Made by a program: the position numbers and the translations under genes
Part shown: in pieces, positions 8,046-17,359 of the stretch
How positions within the stretch are numbered: position 1 is the stretch's first letter
Layout of the letters: every line of letters begins with the position of its first letter
Assembly: GCF_000160035.2 (NCBI RefSeq)
Contig: NZ_KI535366.1
Location: 2,271-66,270 of the forward strand
Length of the DNA stretch: 64,000 nt
Direction: 5' to 3'
Source: Catonella morbi ATCC 51271
Lineage (GTDB): Bacteria > Bacillota > Clostridia > Lachnospirales > Lachnospiraceae
Notes under the pieces: generated by a model
Told to the model about the DNA's origin: nothing
The model's database searches: none
The model's input: the letters and a program-made list of their open reading frames with translations, nothing else

Positions 8046-9392
8046 ATGGGAAAATATTTTGGTACGGACGGCTTCAGAGGTGAAGCAAATGTTGGTTTGA
8101 CTGTAAACCATGCTTTTAAGGTCGGAAGATTTTTGGGACATTATTACGGTAAGGATCATAAGGCTAAGATTGTAATCGGTAAGGATACAAGAAGGTCTAG
8201 TTATATGTTTGAATATGCACTTGCGGCAGGACTTACTGCAAGCGGAGCAGATGCTTATCTTCTGCACGTAACCAGCACCCCAAGTGTGTCTTATGTGGCA
8301 AGAACAGAGGAATTTGACTGTGGAATTATGATCTCTGCAAGCCACAATCCATTCTATGATAACGGTATTAAAATTATAAACGGAAATGGATATAAACTTG
8401 AAGCGGAAGTTGAGAACCTGATAGAAGAGTATATTGACAGGGAAGCGGATGATCTTCCGCTTGCAACGGGTGAAAATATCGGAAGGACTGTAGACTATGT
8501 ATTGGGAAGAAACAGATATCTTGGCTATCTGATATCCCTTCCAACCAAATCATTTAAGGGTATAAGAGTCGGTCTTGACTGTGCCAACGGTTCTGCCCAC
8601 CAGATTGCAACTGCGGTATTTAATGCTTTGGGAGCTAAAACTTATGTTATAAATGCTGAGCCTGACGGAACCAATATAAATACAGACTGCGGTTCTACAC
8701 ATATAGAAAAACTTCAGGACTTTGTAAAAGCCAATAAGCTTGATATAGGTTTTGCTTATGACGGAGATGCTGACAGATGTATGGCAGTTGATGAAAACGG
8801 CAATCTTATAGACGGGGATGCCATCCTTTATATCTGCGGTAACTATCTTAAAAATAAGGGTGAATTAAACTCTGATACTGTTGTAACGACTGTAATGTCC
8901 AATATGGGGCTGTATAAGGCTTTTGACAAGCTTGGAATAGATTATGAAAAGACTGATGTAGGCGATAAATACGTAAGTGAAAATATGGTGGCAAACGACT
9001 ACTCCCTCGGAGGCGAACAGTCGGGACATATTATTTTCAGTAAATATGCAACAACGGGAGATGGCGTTTTAACTTCTTTGAAGCTTATGGATGCTATGAT
9101 TGACAGCAAACGTAAAATATCCGAACTGGCTGAAGGCTTTAAGGTTTATCCGCAGTTGCTTATAAATCTCAGGGTTTCGGATAAAGAGCTTGTTATGAAT
9201 GACGGTGACGTACTTAAGGCTAATGAGGAGGCAGAAGCCGGACTTAACGGGGATGGCAGGGTGCTTTTGAGAAAAAGCGGTACTGAGCCTCTTATAAGGG
9301 TTATGGTGGAAGCCAAATCAGATGAAAAATGTAAGGAAACTGCTGATAGAATTATTGAAGTAATTAAGGCAAAGGGCTATGTTTTAGAGTAA
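8046..9392 (+). CDS. glmM: Phosphoglucosamine mutase
   Basis: Interconverts glucosamine-6-phosphate and glucosamine-1-phosphate for UDP-GlcNAc and peptidoglycan synthesis in the cytoplasm. 448 residues, the usual length. The phosphoserine loop ISASHNP has the catalytic serine at residue 99, the metal loop DGDADR is at about 239-244, the sugar loop GEQSGH follows near 323, and the phosphate-binding RKSGTEP is near 404. Start ATG 8046 is preceded by AGGAGGG (8034-8040). A TTG three bases upstream is in frame but would shorten the spacing. Closely follows the yitT-like gene. Confidence 0.96.
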   Translation: MGKYFGTDGFRGEANVGLTVNHAFKVGRFLGHYYGKDHKAKIVIGKDTRRSSYMFEYALAAGLTASGADAYLLHVTSTPSVSYVARTEEFDCGIMISASHNPFYDNGIKIINGNGYKLEAEVENLIEEYIDREADDLPLATGENIGRTVDYVLGRNRYLGYLISLPTKSFKGIRVGLDCANGSAHQIATAVFNALGAKTYVINAEPDGTNINTDCGSTHIEKLQDFVKANKLDIGFAYDGDADRCMAVDENGNLIDGDAILYICGNYLKNKGELNSDTVVTTVMSNMGLYKAFDKLGIDYEKTDVGDKYVSENMVANDYSLGGEQSGHIIFSKYATTGDGVLTSLKLMDAMIDSKRKISELAEGFKVYPQLLINLRVSDKELVMNDGDVLKANEEAEAGLNGDGRVLLRKSGTEPLIRVMVEAKSDEKCKETADRIIEVIKAKGYVLE

Positions 9393-9437
9393 AAAATTCT
9401 ATACCATTGAAAAAACTTTAAAATTGATATATCATTG

Positions 9438-9470
9438 AAACAGTTATGCCCCTAGCGGTGGTAACTGTTT
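9438..9470 (+). terminator. Hairpin after glmM, probable terminator
   Basis: AAACAGTTA (9438-9446) pairs with TAACTGTTT (9462-9470), with a CCCCTAGCGG inner segment. The T stretch after it is short and broken by CTTG, so termination may be inefficient. Confidence 0.55.
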
Positions 9471-9473
9471 CTT

Positions 9474-9603
9474 GTTTAATAGGAAATTTTTTCGAAATTT
9501 CATATTAAACAAAAATCTCTCCGAGGGATGCGCAGCTTTCGGTAGGGAAGTTTGCCTTGCGGCACCGCTCGCGCGCAAAGTGTGTGCGGGCACACGCTTT
9601 TTA
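9474..9603 (+). repeat. Structured GC-rich repeat, family 1, copy 2
   Basis: Matches copy 1 (6990-7120) over its full length with scattered substitutions. The first hairpin is kept (9474-9489 with 9495-9510, one mismatch) although its outer pairs differ from copy 1 (GTTT/AAAC instead of ACAT/ATGT). The GC-rich core (CTCTCCGAGGGATGCGCAG) is identical, and the 3' end again makes a GTGTGTGC/GCACACGC-type stem before a T run. It lies directly upstream of ftsK. Confidence 0.8.
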
Positions 9604-9624
9604 TGTTTAAACAGAGAGGTTGAA

Positions 9625-12600
9625 ATGGCAGGGAATAAAAGAAAAAAAACAGCAAGCAGAAATAATAAAGGAAGTACAAATAAAACAAAATCATCCCAAA
9701 GGGCAACAAGGAAAAAAACCGCATCTAAAAAAAGCAGTAATAAAAGACAGGTAGTTGAAGACAGGGGAGGTTTTTGGAACGAAAATAAATATGAATTAAT
9801 TTTTATATTGATATCCGTAGTTTCGATAGTGCTTTTATTATCCAATTTTCATCTGGTCGGACCGGTCGGAGAAGGATTGAACAGAATTATATTTGGAATG
9901 ATAGGTGTGATTACATGGATTTTTCCAATCTATGTTTTTTTTGCATCTATATTTTTGTTAGCCAATGTAGGCAGCAGAAAAATCAGAAATAAAGTATTGG
10001 CGGCAGCAGCCTTACTCTTAGCCTTCGGAGGAATATTTGAACTGATTTCTTACGGAGATTTAAGAAATACTGCCTGGAATTCGTTGTATACTATGTCCGC
10101 CGAAAATAAAAACGGTGGCGGCTTCCTTGGCGGGGCTTTGGCAAAAGTATTAAATGTCGGACTTGCACAGGTTGGAGCTTATATTATACTTGCAGCGATT
10201 ATTATTATTCTTGTTATATATTTAACAGGGAAAATGATAACTTCTGCAATAAATGACAGGGTTAATGAAACAAAAGAGACCTTAGCCGAATATAAAAATG
10301 AGGCTATGCTTGATGCAAGGGCTAAGGCAGATGAAAAGATAGCCAGAAGAAGAGAGTTAAGAGAAATAAGAAGGATAGAGAGAGAGAAGTTAAGAGAAGC
10401 CAGAGCTCTGGAGGATGAAAGACTCAGGCAGGAGGAAATGGACAGAAAGAGAGCCTTGTCAGAAGAGCTTATTCAGGAAAGAATTAAGGCTAATATTGAA
10501 AATAGAGTGAAGTCCGGACCAAATGTTGAGAACATAGTAAAGGATGATGACGATAACCGGAATGAAGCTGATAAGATTGAAGTAAAGGCTGAAGAAGAAA
10601 CGCGGGATAATATTCCGCTTGATGCAATAAAAGATATAAACAAAGAGGTTGAATTAAAAGAGATAAGCAAGGCTGAAAAGGAACAGCTGTCTTTTCTTAT
10701 ACATAGGGCTAATGATGATATAAAAGACGGTGAAAAGGAAGAAGAACCATTTTACTTGAAAGAAATTGAAAGTAAATTCGGTAATGAAAAAAATATAGGA
10801 AATGAAGAAAATAATAATAATTCCGATGAAATAATATCTGATAGTATTTCAAATGATGTGGTTTCAGAAGAAAATCCGGAGCCAAAGGAAAATTTACGGC
10901 AGTCTGAAAGCGAAAATTATGAAGGCGATTATTTCCCGGAAACGGAAAATTATAAGACTGTTATTGAAAATGAGCAGGCAGAAGATATTTCGTTTGATGA
11001 TGATATCAATGAATATGAGGATCTCTTGGATGAAGAAGAATTCGATGAGGATTTTTCTGATGAAGATGATAATGGCGAGGAGATCGAAGAAGACAAGTCT
11101 CAGAAATCAATTCTTGAAATTGAAAAAGAAAGACTGCTTGAAAAGAAGACCATCATCGGTAATAAGGCTCTTGAATCATCCTTCGGAGACAGTGTCACCC
11201 TAGGAGTGCAGACTTCTACGGATATAACAGGTATATCTGAAAGACGGGATAATATGGGAGCTCATAATAAGAAATATGATGATATTGAACCGCTTATACC
11301 TGAGATACCTTTAGTTAATCCGCCTGAACCACCAAAACCTTATATATTCCCGCCTAAATCTCTGCTTAGCAAAGCAAGTGGTGATGAAGAGGGAATAAGT
11401 GATGAGGAGTTGCATGAGACAGCAAGAAAACTTCAGGAAACCTTAGCAGCTTTCGGAGTAAATGTAAAGGTAACTGATGTAAGCTGCGGGCCTACGGTAA
11501 CGAGGTATGAGCTGCAGCCGGAGCAGGGGGTTAAGGTAAGCAGGATAACAGCGCTTACAGATGACATTAAGCTTAATCTGGCTGCGGCAGACATACGTAT
11601 AGAAGCTCCGATTCCGGGTAAGGCAGCGGTAGGTATAGAAGTGCCTAATAAGAAAAATCTTATGGTGCATTTCAGAGATTTAATTGAGAATAAGGCTTTT
11701 GATGAGCATCAGTCAAAGCTGGTTTTTGCGGTAGGTAAGGATATAGGCGGACAGACCATGATATCGGATATAGCCAAGATGCCTCACCTTCTTATAGCGG
11801 GAGCAACGGGCTCCGGTAAGTCCGTATGTATCAATACCTTGATTATGAGCATACTTTACAAGGCTAAGCCAAATGAAGTTAAACTTATAATGGTTGATCC
11901 AAAGGTGGTGGAACTTTCAGTATATAACGGTATACCTCACCTTATGCTTCCGGTGGTGACTGATCCGAAGAAGGCTGCGGCGGCTCTTAACTGGGCGGTT
12001 GTGGAAATGAAAAGGCGCTATGACCTTTTTGCGGAAAAGGGAGTAAGAGAGATAAAAGGCTTTAACAAAAAGGTTGCAAAAGAATCACCTGAATGGATGC
12101 CTCAGATAGTTATTATAGTGGACGAGCTTGCGGATCTTATGATGGTTTCTTCCAAGGAAGTGGAAGAATCAATTTGCCGTCTGGCACAGCTTGCAAGGGC
12201 AGCAGGTATACATCTGGTAATAGCAACCCAGCGTCCGAGTGTAAATGTAATTACAGGGCTTATAAAAGCCAATGTGCCTTCAAGGGTAGCATTTGCAGTA
12301 TCTTCTCAGGTAGATTCAAGAACCATACTTGACGGAGCGGGTGCAGAAAAACTGTTAGGAAAGGGAGATATGCTCTTCTTCCCATCAGGCTATCCAAAAC
12401 CTGTGAGAGTGCAGGGAGCTTTTATTTCAGACAGTGAAGTATTCGCTGTTGTGGAATTTATCAAATCCAATAATGATCCGGCGCACAAGGCATCTGATAT
12501 TACAGAGCAGGTCAATGCGGTTACACAGACGGAAAATGTTAAAGAAGGAAATTCCGCATCTTCAGAAGATGATGCTTATGACGAATACTTTGATCAGGCA

Positions 12601-12804
12601 GGAAGGCTGATTATAGATAAGGATAAGGCATCTATAGGAATGCTCCAAAGAGTTTACAGAATAGGATTTAACAGGGCTGCGCGCATTATGGATCAGCTTG
12701 CGGAGGCGGGGGTTGTCGGCGAGGAAGACGGAACCAAACCGCGTAAGATACTTATGAGTAAAGAGGACTTCGAGGACTTTATAGCAGCAAGGCATGGAGA
12801 ATAA
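9625..12804 (+). CDS. ftsK: DNA translocase FtsK/SpoIIIE
   Basis: Septal DNA pump that clears and segregates chromosomes during division or sporulation. 1059 residues. A basic N-terminus is followed by four membrane segments (about residues 57-200), then a long charged linker of roughly 400 residues rich in Glu/Asp/Lys, which is longer than in Bacillus SpoIIIE. The motor follows, with Walker A GATGSGKS at 726-733 and Walker [12 protein letters not shown], and a C-terminal winged-helix gamma domain ([22 protein letters not shown]) for KOPS recognition, split here only by naming. ATG 9625 is chosen because the longer open frame up to 9472 would translate the upstream repeat; AGAGAGG at 9612-9619 is the likely ribosome site. 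Confidence 0.95.
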   Translation: MAGNKRKKTASRNNKGSTNKTKSSQRATRKKTASKKSSNKRQVVEDRGGFWNENKYELIFILISVVSIVLLLSNFHLVGPVGEGLNRIIFGMIGVITWIFPIYVFFASIFLLANVGSRKIRNKVLAAAALLLAFGGIFELISYGDLRNTAWNSLYTMSAENKNGGGFLGGALAKVLNVGLAQVGAYIILAAIIIILVIYLTGKMITSAINDRVNETKETLAEYKNEAMLDARAKADEKIARRRELREIRRIEREKLREARALEDERLRQEEMDRKRALSEELIQERIKANIENRVKSGPNVENIVKDDDDNRNEADKIEVKAEEETRDNIPLDAIKDINKEVELKEISKAEKEQLSFLIHRANDDIKDGEKEEEPFYLKEIESKFGNEKNIGNEENNNNSDEIISDSISNDVVSEENPEPKENLRQSESENYEGDYFPETENYKTVIENEQAEDISFDDDINEYEDLLDEEEFDEDFSDEDDNGEEIEEDKSQKSILEIEKERLLEKKTIIGNKALESSFGDSVTLGVQTSTDITGISERRDNMGAHNKKYDDIEPLIPEIPLVNPPEPPKPYIFPPKSLLSKASGDEEGISDEELHETARKLQETLAAFGVNVKVTDVSCGPTVTRYELQPEQGVKVSRITALTDDIKLNLAAADIRIEAPIPGKAAVGIEVPNKKNLMVHFRDLIENKAFDEHQSKLVFAVGKDIGGQTMISDIAKMPHLLIAGATGSGKSVCINTLIMSILYKAKPNEVKLIMVDPKVVELSVYNGIPHLMLPVVTDPKKAAAALNWAVVEMKRRYDLFAEKGVREIKGFNKKVAKESPEWMPQIVIIVDELADLMMVSSKEVEESICRLAQLARAAGIHLVIATQRPSVNVITGLIKANVPSRVAFAVSSQVDSRTILDGAGAEKLLGKGDMLFFPSGYPKPVRVQGAFISDSEVFAVVEFIKSNNDPAHKASDITEQVNAVTQTENVKEGNSASSEDDAYDEYFDQAGRLIIDKDKASIGMLQRVYRIGFNRAARIMDQLAEAGVVGEEDGTKPRKILMSKEDFEDFIAARHGE

Positions 12805-12822
12805 ATAATTTCTTAATAATGT

Positions 12823-12852
12823 TTGACAAAGAAACTGTTTGTTAGTTATTAT
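12823..12852 (+). promoter_or_regulatory. Promoter of fhs
   Basis: TTGACA at 12823-12828 and TATTAT at 12847-12852 with an 18-base spacer. Transcription would begin near 12859, giving a leader of about 64 bases with no riboswitch that I recognise. Confidence 0.65.
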
Positions 12853-12922
12853 AAGCAGTGACTAACATTTATAAGAAGTATTGCTATTATTTGCTTACAA
12901 TAACCACAATAAGGGGGATAAT

Positions 12923-14596
12923 ATGTATAAAACAGATATTGAAATTGCAAAAGAAGCTGTTATGAAGCCTATCGGAGAAGTTGCCGCAAAGCTTGGAATA
13001 ACTTCTGATGAGCTTGAATTATACGGAAAATACAAAGCAAAACTTTCAGATGAGCTTTGGGACAGAATTAAGAATAATGAGGATGGCAAGCTTATTCTTG
13101 TTACCGCTATCAATCCGACCCCTGCGGGCGAAGGAAAGACAACAGTAACTGTCGGTCTCGGAGAGGCATTTAACAGACTGGGGAAGAAAGCTGTTATAGC
13201 CCTCAGAGAGCCTTCACTCGGACCTTGTTTTGGCATAAAAGGAGGAGCGGCAGGAGGCGGTTATGCACAGGTAGTACCGATGGAAGATTTAAATCTTCAC
13301 TTTACGGGAGATTTCCATGCCATTACTTCTGCAAACAACTTGCTTTCTGCCCTTCTTGACAACCATATCAAACAGGGAAATACACTTGGTATAGATACCA
13401 ATCAGATAGTGTGGAAGCGCTGCCTTGATATGAATGACAGGATACTCAGAAATGTGGTTGTGGGGCTTGGAGCGGCCGCTGACGGAGTGGTAAGAGAGGA
13501 TCATTTTGTAATTACCGTAGCTTCTGAGATTATGGCTGTACTCTGCCTTGCGGATGATATGAAAGACCTTAAAGAAAGGCTTGCAAGAATAGTAGTGGCT
13601 TATAATTTTGAAGGTAAACCTGTTACAGCGGGCGACTTAAATGCAGTTGGCTCTATGGCGGCTCTGCTTAAAGATGCAATTAAGCCAAATCTTATTCAGA
13701 CTCTTGAAAACAGTCCTGCCATAGTGCATGGAGGTCCTTTTGCCAATATTGCACATGGCTGTAACTCGGTAAGGGCAACTAAAACCGCACTTAAGCTTGC
13801 TGACTATGTAATTACTGAGGCAGGTTTTGGGGCCGATCTCGGAGCAGAGAAGTTTTTTGATATTAAATGCCGTATGGCCGGGTTAAAGCCGGCAGCAGTA
13901 GTGCTTGTGGCTACAATCAGGGCTCTTAAGTACAATGGCGGAGCAGATAAAAAAGAGCTTGGAAATGAAAATATGGAAGCTCTTAAAAAAGGTATAGTAA
14001 ATCTTGAAAAGCATATTGAAAATCTGAAGCAATACGGTGTTCCGGTTGTGGTTACCCTTAATAAATTTGTATCGGATACAGAGGCGGAGCTTGGATTTGT
14101 AAAGTCTTTCTGCGAGGAAAGAGGCTGTGACTTTGAACTTGCGGAAGTTTGGGAAAAGGGGGGACTTGGCGGAGAAGAACTTGCCAAAAAGGTAATTAAT
14201 ACTATTGAAACCAAAGAATCAAATTATGCGCCTATATATAGTGACGAGCTTTCTATTAAAGAAAAAATCGAAGCAATCTGTACCAGAATTTACGGAGCGG
14301 ACGGAGCAGATTTTTCTCCTGCGGCAGACAAGGCTATTAAGAAAATAGAAGAACTGGGTTTTGGCAGTTTCCCTGTATGTATGGCAAAAACTCAGTATTC
14401 TCTTTCTGACAATGCAAGTCTTTTAGGAAGACCTAAGGGATTCAGGGTTACGGTAAGAGAGGCTTATGTATCTGCCGGAGCAGGCTTTGTGGTTGCACTT
14501 ACAGGAAGTATAATGACTATGCCGGGTCTGCCTAAGACTCCTGCAGCGTTCTCTATAGATGTAGATGATAACGGAGATATAGTTGGGCTGTTCTAA
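12923..14596 (+). CDS. fhs: Formate-tetrahydrofolate ligase
   Basis: ATP-dependent joining of formate to tetrahydrofolate to give 10-formyl-THF, part of one-carbon metabolism and of the Wood-Ljungdahl and reductive glycine routes. 557 residues, the standard size. The ATP site [18 protein letters not shown] is near residues 67-84, [20 protein letters not shown] follows, and [11 protein letters not shown] is near 130. ATG 12923 is preceded by AAGGGGG; the open frame extends 14 codons further upstream without a ribosome site. The gene is followed at 35 bases by grdX, placing one-carbon metabolism directly before glycine reductase genes. Confidence 0.97.
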   Translation: MYKTDIEIAKEAVMKPIGEVAAKLGITSDELELYGKYKAKLSDELWDRIKNNEDGKLILVTAINPTPAGEGKTTVTVGLGEAFNRLGKKAVIALREPSLGPCFGIKGGAAGGGYAQVVPMEDLNLHFTGDFHAITSANNLLSALLDNHIKQGNTLGIDTNQIVWKRCLDMNDRILRNVVVGLGAAADGVVREDHFVITVASEIMAVLCLADDMKDLKERLARIVVAYNFEGKPVTAGDLNAVGSMAALLKDAIKPNLIQTLENSPAIVHGGPFANIAHGCNSVRATKTALKLADYVITEAGFGADLGAEKFFDIKCRMAGLKPAAVVLVATIRALKYNGGADKKELGNENMEALKKGIVNLEKHIENLKQYGVPVVVTLNKFVSDTEAELGFVKSFCEERGCDFELAEVWEKGGLGGEELAKKVINTIETKESNYAPIYSDELSIKEKIEAICTRIYGADGADFSPAADKAIKKIEELGFGSFPVCMAKTQYSLSDNASLLGRPKGFRVTVREAYVSAGAGFVVALTGSIMTMPGLPKTPAAFSIDVDDNGDIVGLF

Positions 14597-14630
14597 AGAT
14601 TTTAAGTATAAATATAAGGAGTTGTTTAAG

Positions 14631-15020
14631 ATGTGGGAAATAGAAAAAGCAATCTTGCTTACCAATAATGATAAGGTTGTGGCAAAATTCGGAGACACAA
14701 TTAAATGTATTATGTGCAAAAATTATGAAGAGGTAATGATAAAGACCAGAGATATGGTGTATACAGGGCATAAGCTGCTTACACACCCTCAGGCTTCAAG
14801 TCTGAAACCGAACCAGACCTTATACCGCTCTGTTATCATCTATCCTAAAGAAGGCGAAGATAATACAGAGGATATTATGCTCATAGAAAAATGTGTAGAA
14901 ACCTTTAGGCAGTGGCAGAATATAGCAAAGAGTCCTGAGAGTTATCCGGAGAAAGTTGCAAATGATTTTAAAACTATAGATCTTTCGGTTATAGAAAATG
15001 TTATACCGAGGATATGCTAA
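14631..15020 (+). CDS. grdX: GrdX family protein
   Basis: 129 residues, matching GrdX, a small protein found at the beginning of glycine/sarcosine/betaine reductase operons; its function is not known. Visible segments are LLTNNDKVVAKF near the start, the region LTHPQASSLKPNQTLYRSVI in the middle, and a C-terminal helix with TFRQWQNIA. ATG 14631 has AAGGAG at 14616-14621; the longer open frame from 14583 overlaps fhs and lacks support. It lies between fhs and a TetR-type gene, 15 bases before the latter. Confidence 0.85.
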   Translation: MWEIEKAILLTNNDKVVAKFGDTIKCIMCKNYEEVMIKTRDMVYTGHKLLTHPQASSLKPNQTLYRSVIIYPKEGEDNTEDIMLIEKCVETFRQWQNIAKSPESYPEKVANDFKTIDLSVIENVIPRIC

Positions 15021-15035
15021 AAGGAGCAAACAGAA

Positions 15036-15737
15036 ATGGATTATTTTAAAGGACTTAGCAGGAAAGACTACATAGTTAAGGCAAATGAACTTATAAAGAG
15101 GGATGGGATTTATTCAGTTTCAATAAGGAAATTGGCAGCAGAAATGGGATGCTCATCCGCCAATCTGTACAGATATTTCTCAAATCTTGATGAACTCATT
15201 TATTATGCACAGCTTGGGGAACTAAAAGACTATATTTTATCACTTAATGCAGCAGAAAAGATATGGCAGAATGTATGGGAAAAGTATGTCGGAGTATGGT
15301 ATTGTTACTGTATGGAAGCATTTAGAAAGCCTGTAGCTTACAATTTATTGTTTTTCAATAATTATGAGACTACTCTCAGTGCAGCAATAGGAGAGTATTA
15401 TAATTTGTTTCCGGAAGAAATCAATGAATCTTCGACTTCATTTCAGGCGATGCTTAAGATGCCGGAGTTCCATGAACGAGATTTTGAGATGTGTAAATTA
15501 TGTATAAGAGAAAATGCTATAACCTATGAAAATGCTGTAATTCTAAACAGGGTAGTTTGTATGATGTATAAGGGATATCTGAAAACTATTTTAGATAAAG
15601 GAATAACAGATGAAGATACTATTAACAAGTATGTCTGGGATTATGTAAATGATTGTGAGTTGACAGTAAAGGCATTGGCATTGGATATGAAAGGCTATAA
15701 AAACTACAGGTCAGTTATAGACAGAATCAATAAATAA
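15036..15737 (+). CDS. TetR/AcrR-type transcriptional regulator
   Basis: 233 residues. The N-terminal helix-turn-helix is clear: IKRDGIYSVSIRKLAAEMGC followed by SSANLYRYFSNLDELIYY, as in the TetR family. The C-terminal ligand domain is not recognisable beyond being helical. Its place between grdX and grdE suggests that it controls the glycine reductase genes, possibly through the palindromic and repeated sites at 15898-16023. This is inference from position. AAAGGAG precedes the ATG. Confidence 0.82.
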   Translation: MDYFKGLSRKDYIVKANELIKRDGIYSVSIRKLAAEMGCSSANLYRYFSNLDELIYYAQLGELKDYILSLNAAEKIWQNVWEKYVGVWYCYCMEAFRKPVAYNLLFFNNYETTLSAAIGEYYNLFPEEINESSTSFQAMLKMPEFHERDFEMCKLCIRENAITYENAVILNRVVCMMYKGYLKTILDKGITDEDTINKYVWDYVNDCELTVKALALDMKGYKNYRSVIDRINK

Positions 15738-15776
15738 GTTTATTTATTGTAAAATATGCACAAAAACCTATTAGTA

Positions 15777-15807
15777 CCCCTTCGGAATTATGCAGTTTCC
15801 GAAGGGG
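15777..15807 (+). terminator. Stable hairpin after the regulator gene
   Basis: CCCCTTCGGAA (15777-15787) pairs perfectly with TTCCGAAGGGG (15797-15807). No clear T run follows (CACTTAGTTT), so it is either a weak terminator or an mRNA-stabilising structure. Confidence 0.5.
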
Positions 15808-15853
15808 CACTTAGTTTAAAATGACAAAAATATATAAATCTGCAAAAAAAATA

Positions 15854-15882
15854 TTGAAAAAAATATTAAAATTGTGTATCAT
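15854..15882 (+). promoter_or_regulatory. Likely grdE promoter
   Basis: TTGAAA (15854-15859), 17 bases, TATCAT (15877-15882). This would give a leader of about 155 bases that contains the three repeats listed next. Confidence 0.45.
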
Positions 15883-15897
15883 TGTTGTGTAAAAAAG

Positions 15898-16023
15898 TTA
15901 TCAGGATTACATATTTGATGGCTTTAGCTCTTAAAAATTATTTTTTTAAGAAAAAGTTATCGCGATAAAGATTTATATATGATGGTATTTATTTTTTTTA
16001 ATAAATTTATTATCGTGATTACA
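15898..16023 (+). promoter_or_regulatory. Three operator-like repeats before grdE
   Basis: TTATCAGGATTACA (15898-15911), TTATCGCGATAAAG (15957-15970) and TTATCGTGATTACA (16010-16023) share a TTATCnnGATnA core. The middle copy contains a perfect 12-bp palindrome, TTATCGCGATAA. The copies are 59 and 53 bases apart. They could be binding sites of the neighbouring TetR-type protein, or the second and third could pair with each other in the mRNA (CGCGATAA with TTATCGTG). The rest of this 309-base gap is AT-rich with nothing else recognised. Confidence 0.5.
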
Positions 16024-16046
16024 AAAAAATAAGGAGGGATTTACTT

Positions 16047-17336
16047 ATGAAATTGGAACTAGGAAAAATCAAGATTGATGATATCCAGTTCGCGGACAAG
16101 ACATATGTGAAAGATCATGTTCTCTATGTCAACAAAGAAGAAGTAGAGAAGCTTGTGCTTGAAGATGACAAGCTTAAGGGCTGCAGACTTGATATCGCAA
16201 GACCGGGAGAGAGCACAAGAATCACACCTGTTAAGGACGTTATTGAGCCAAGAGTTAAAGTAAGCGGCGGCGGAAATATATTCCCTGGCGTTGTAGGTAA
16301 GGTTAGTCCTACTGTTGGTGAAGGAAGAACTCACGCTCTTGATGGTTGCTGCGTAGTAACCGTAGGTAAGATTGTTGGTTTCCAGGAAGGTGTAATCGAT
16401 ATGAGCGGCGTTGCTGCTGATTACTGCCCATTCTCAAAGACAGTTAACCTCTGTGTTATTATCGAGCCACAGGAAGGTCTTGAGACTCACGTATATGAAA
16501 AAGCAGGCCGTATGGCAGGTCTTAAGGTTGCTACCTATCTTGGTGAGGCCGGAAGAGAAGTAGAGCCTGATACACTTGAGACTTTTGAAACAAAACCTAT
16601 ATTTGAGCAGGCTGCTATGTATCCTGATCTTCCAAAGGTTGGCTACGTGCATATGCTTCAGTCACAGGGACTTCTTCACGATACATATTACTACGGAGTG
16701 GATGCTAAACAGTTCGTTCCTACATTTATGTATCCACAGGAAATTATGGATGGTGCTATCGTTTCCGGTAACTGTGTTGCTCCTTGTGATAAGGTTACAA
16801 CATATCATCATTTCCACAATCCTGTTATTGAAGACTGCTTCAAGCATCACGGAAAAGACATCAACTTCATGGGCGTTATCTTAACCAATGAGAACGTATT
16901 CCTTGCTGATAAGGAAAGACATTCTGATATGGTTGCCAAGCTCGCTGAGTGGATGGGACTTGACGGTGTGCTTATAACAGAAGAGGGTTACGGTAACCCT
17001 GATACAGACCTTATGATGAACTGCAAGAAAGTTCAGAGAAAGGGCGTTGACGTAGTTCTTATTACAGACGAATTCCCTGGAAAAGACGGAAAGAGCCAGT
17101 CTCTTGCGGACGTTTGCGAAGAGGCTAATGCACTTGCTTCTTGCGGACAGGGAAATATGACATTACAGTTCCCTAAGATGGATAAGATAATCGGAACAAT
17201 GGATTATATCGAGAATCAGATCGGTGGATGGGCAGGTTGCGTTAATCCTGACGGTTCATTCGAAGCCGAGATTCAGATTATCATTGCATCAACTATTGCT
17301 AACGGCTTTAACAAACTGGCAGCAAGAGGCTATTAA
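16047..17336 (+). CDS. grdE: Glycine reductase component B, subunits alpha/beta proprotein
   Basis: 429 residues. GrdE is made as a precursor that is cut in front of a cysteine, which becomes a pyruvoyl group that binds glycine as a Schiff base; the expected site is visible as VSGNCVAPCDK with Cys243, close to the position reported for Clostridium sticklandii. Together with GrdB it forms the substrate-specific protein B of glycine reductase. The N-terminal half carries SGGGNIFPG and GEGRTHALDGCCVVTVG. The start has AAGGAGGG just upstream. grdB follows 23 bases later, so both are one operon. Distinguishing GrdE from GrdG/GrdI (sarcosine, betaine) relies on overall resemblance and is a little less certain. 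Confidence 0.92.
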   Translation: MKLELGKIKIDDIQFADKTYVKDHVLYVNKEEVEKLVLEDDKLKGCRLDIARPGESTRITPVKDVIEPRVKVSGGGNIFPGVVGKVSPTVGEGRTHALDGCCVVTVGKIVGFQEGVIDMSGVAADYCPFSKTVNLCVIIEPQEGLETHVYEKAGRMAGLKVATYLGEAGREVEPDTLETFETKPIFEQAAMYPDLPKVGYVHMLQSQGLLHDTYYYGVDAKQFVPTFMYPQEIMDGAIVSGNCVAPCDKVTTYHHFHNPVIEDCFKHHGKDINFMGVILTNENVFLADKERHSDMVAKLAEWMGLDGVLITEEGYGNPDTDLMMNCKKVQRKGVDVVLITDEFPGKDGKSQSLADVCEEANALASCGQGNMTLQFPKMDKIIGTMDYIENQIGGWAGCVNPDGSFEAEIQIIIASTIANGFNKLAARGY

Positions 17337-17359
17337 TTAAACTTAAGGAGGGAAATGAG

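Noticed and set aside
9472-9624. N-terminal extension of FtsK through the upstream repeat
   Set aside because: The 51 extra codons translate the family 1 repeat, and a good start with ribosome site exists at 9625.
15738-16046. Glycine riboswitch in the grdE leader
   Set aside because: The conserved aptamer segments are not present; the leader is AT-rich with only the three short repeats.
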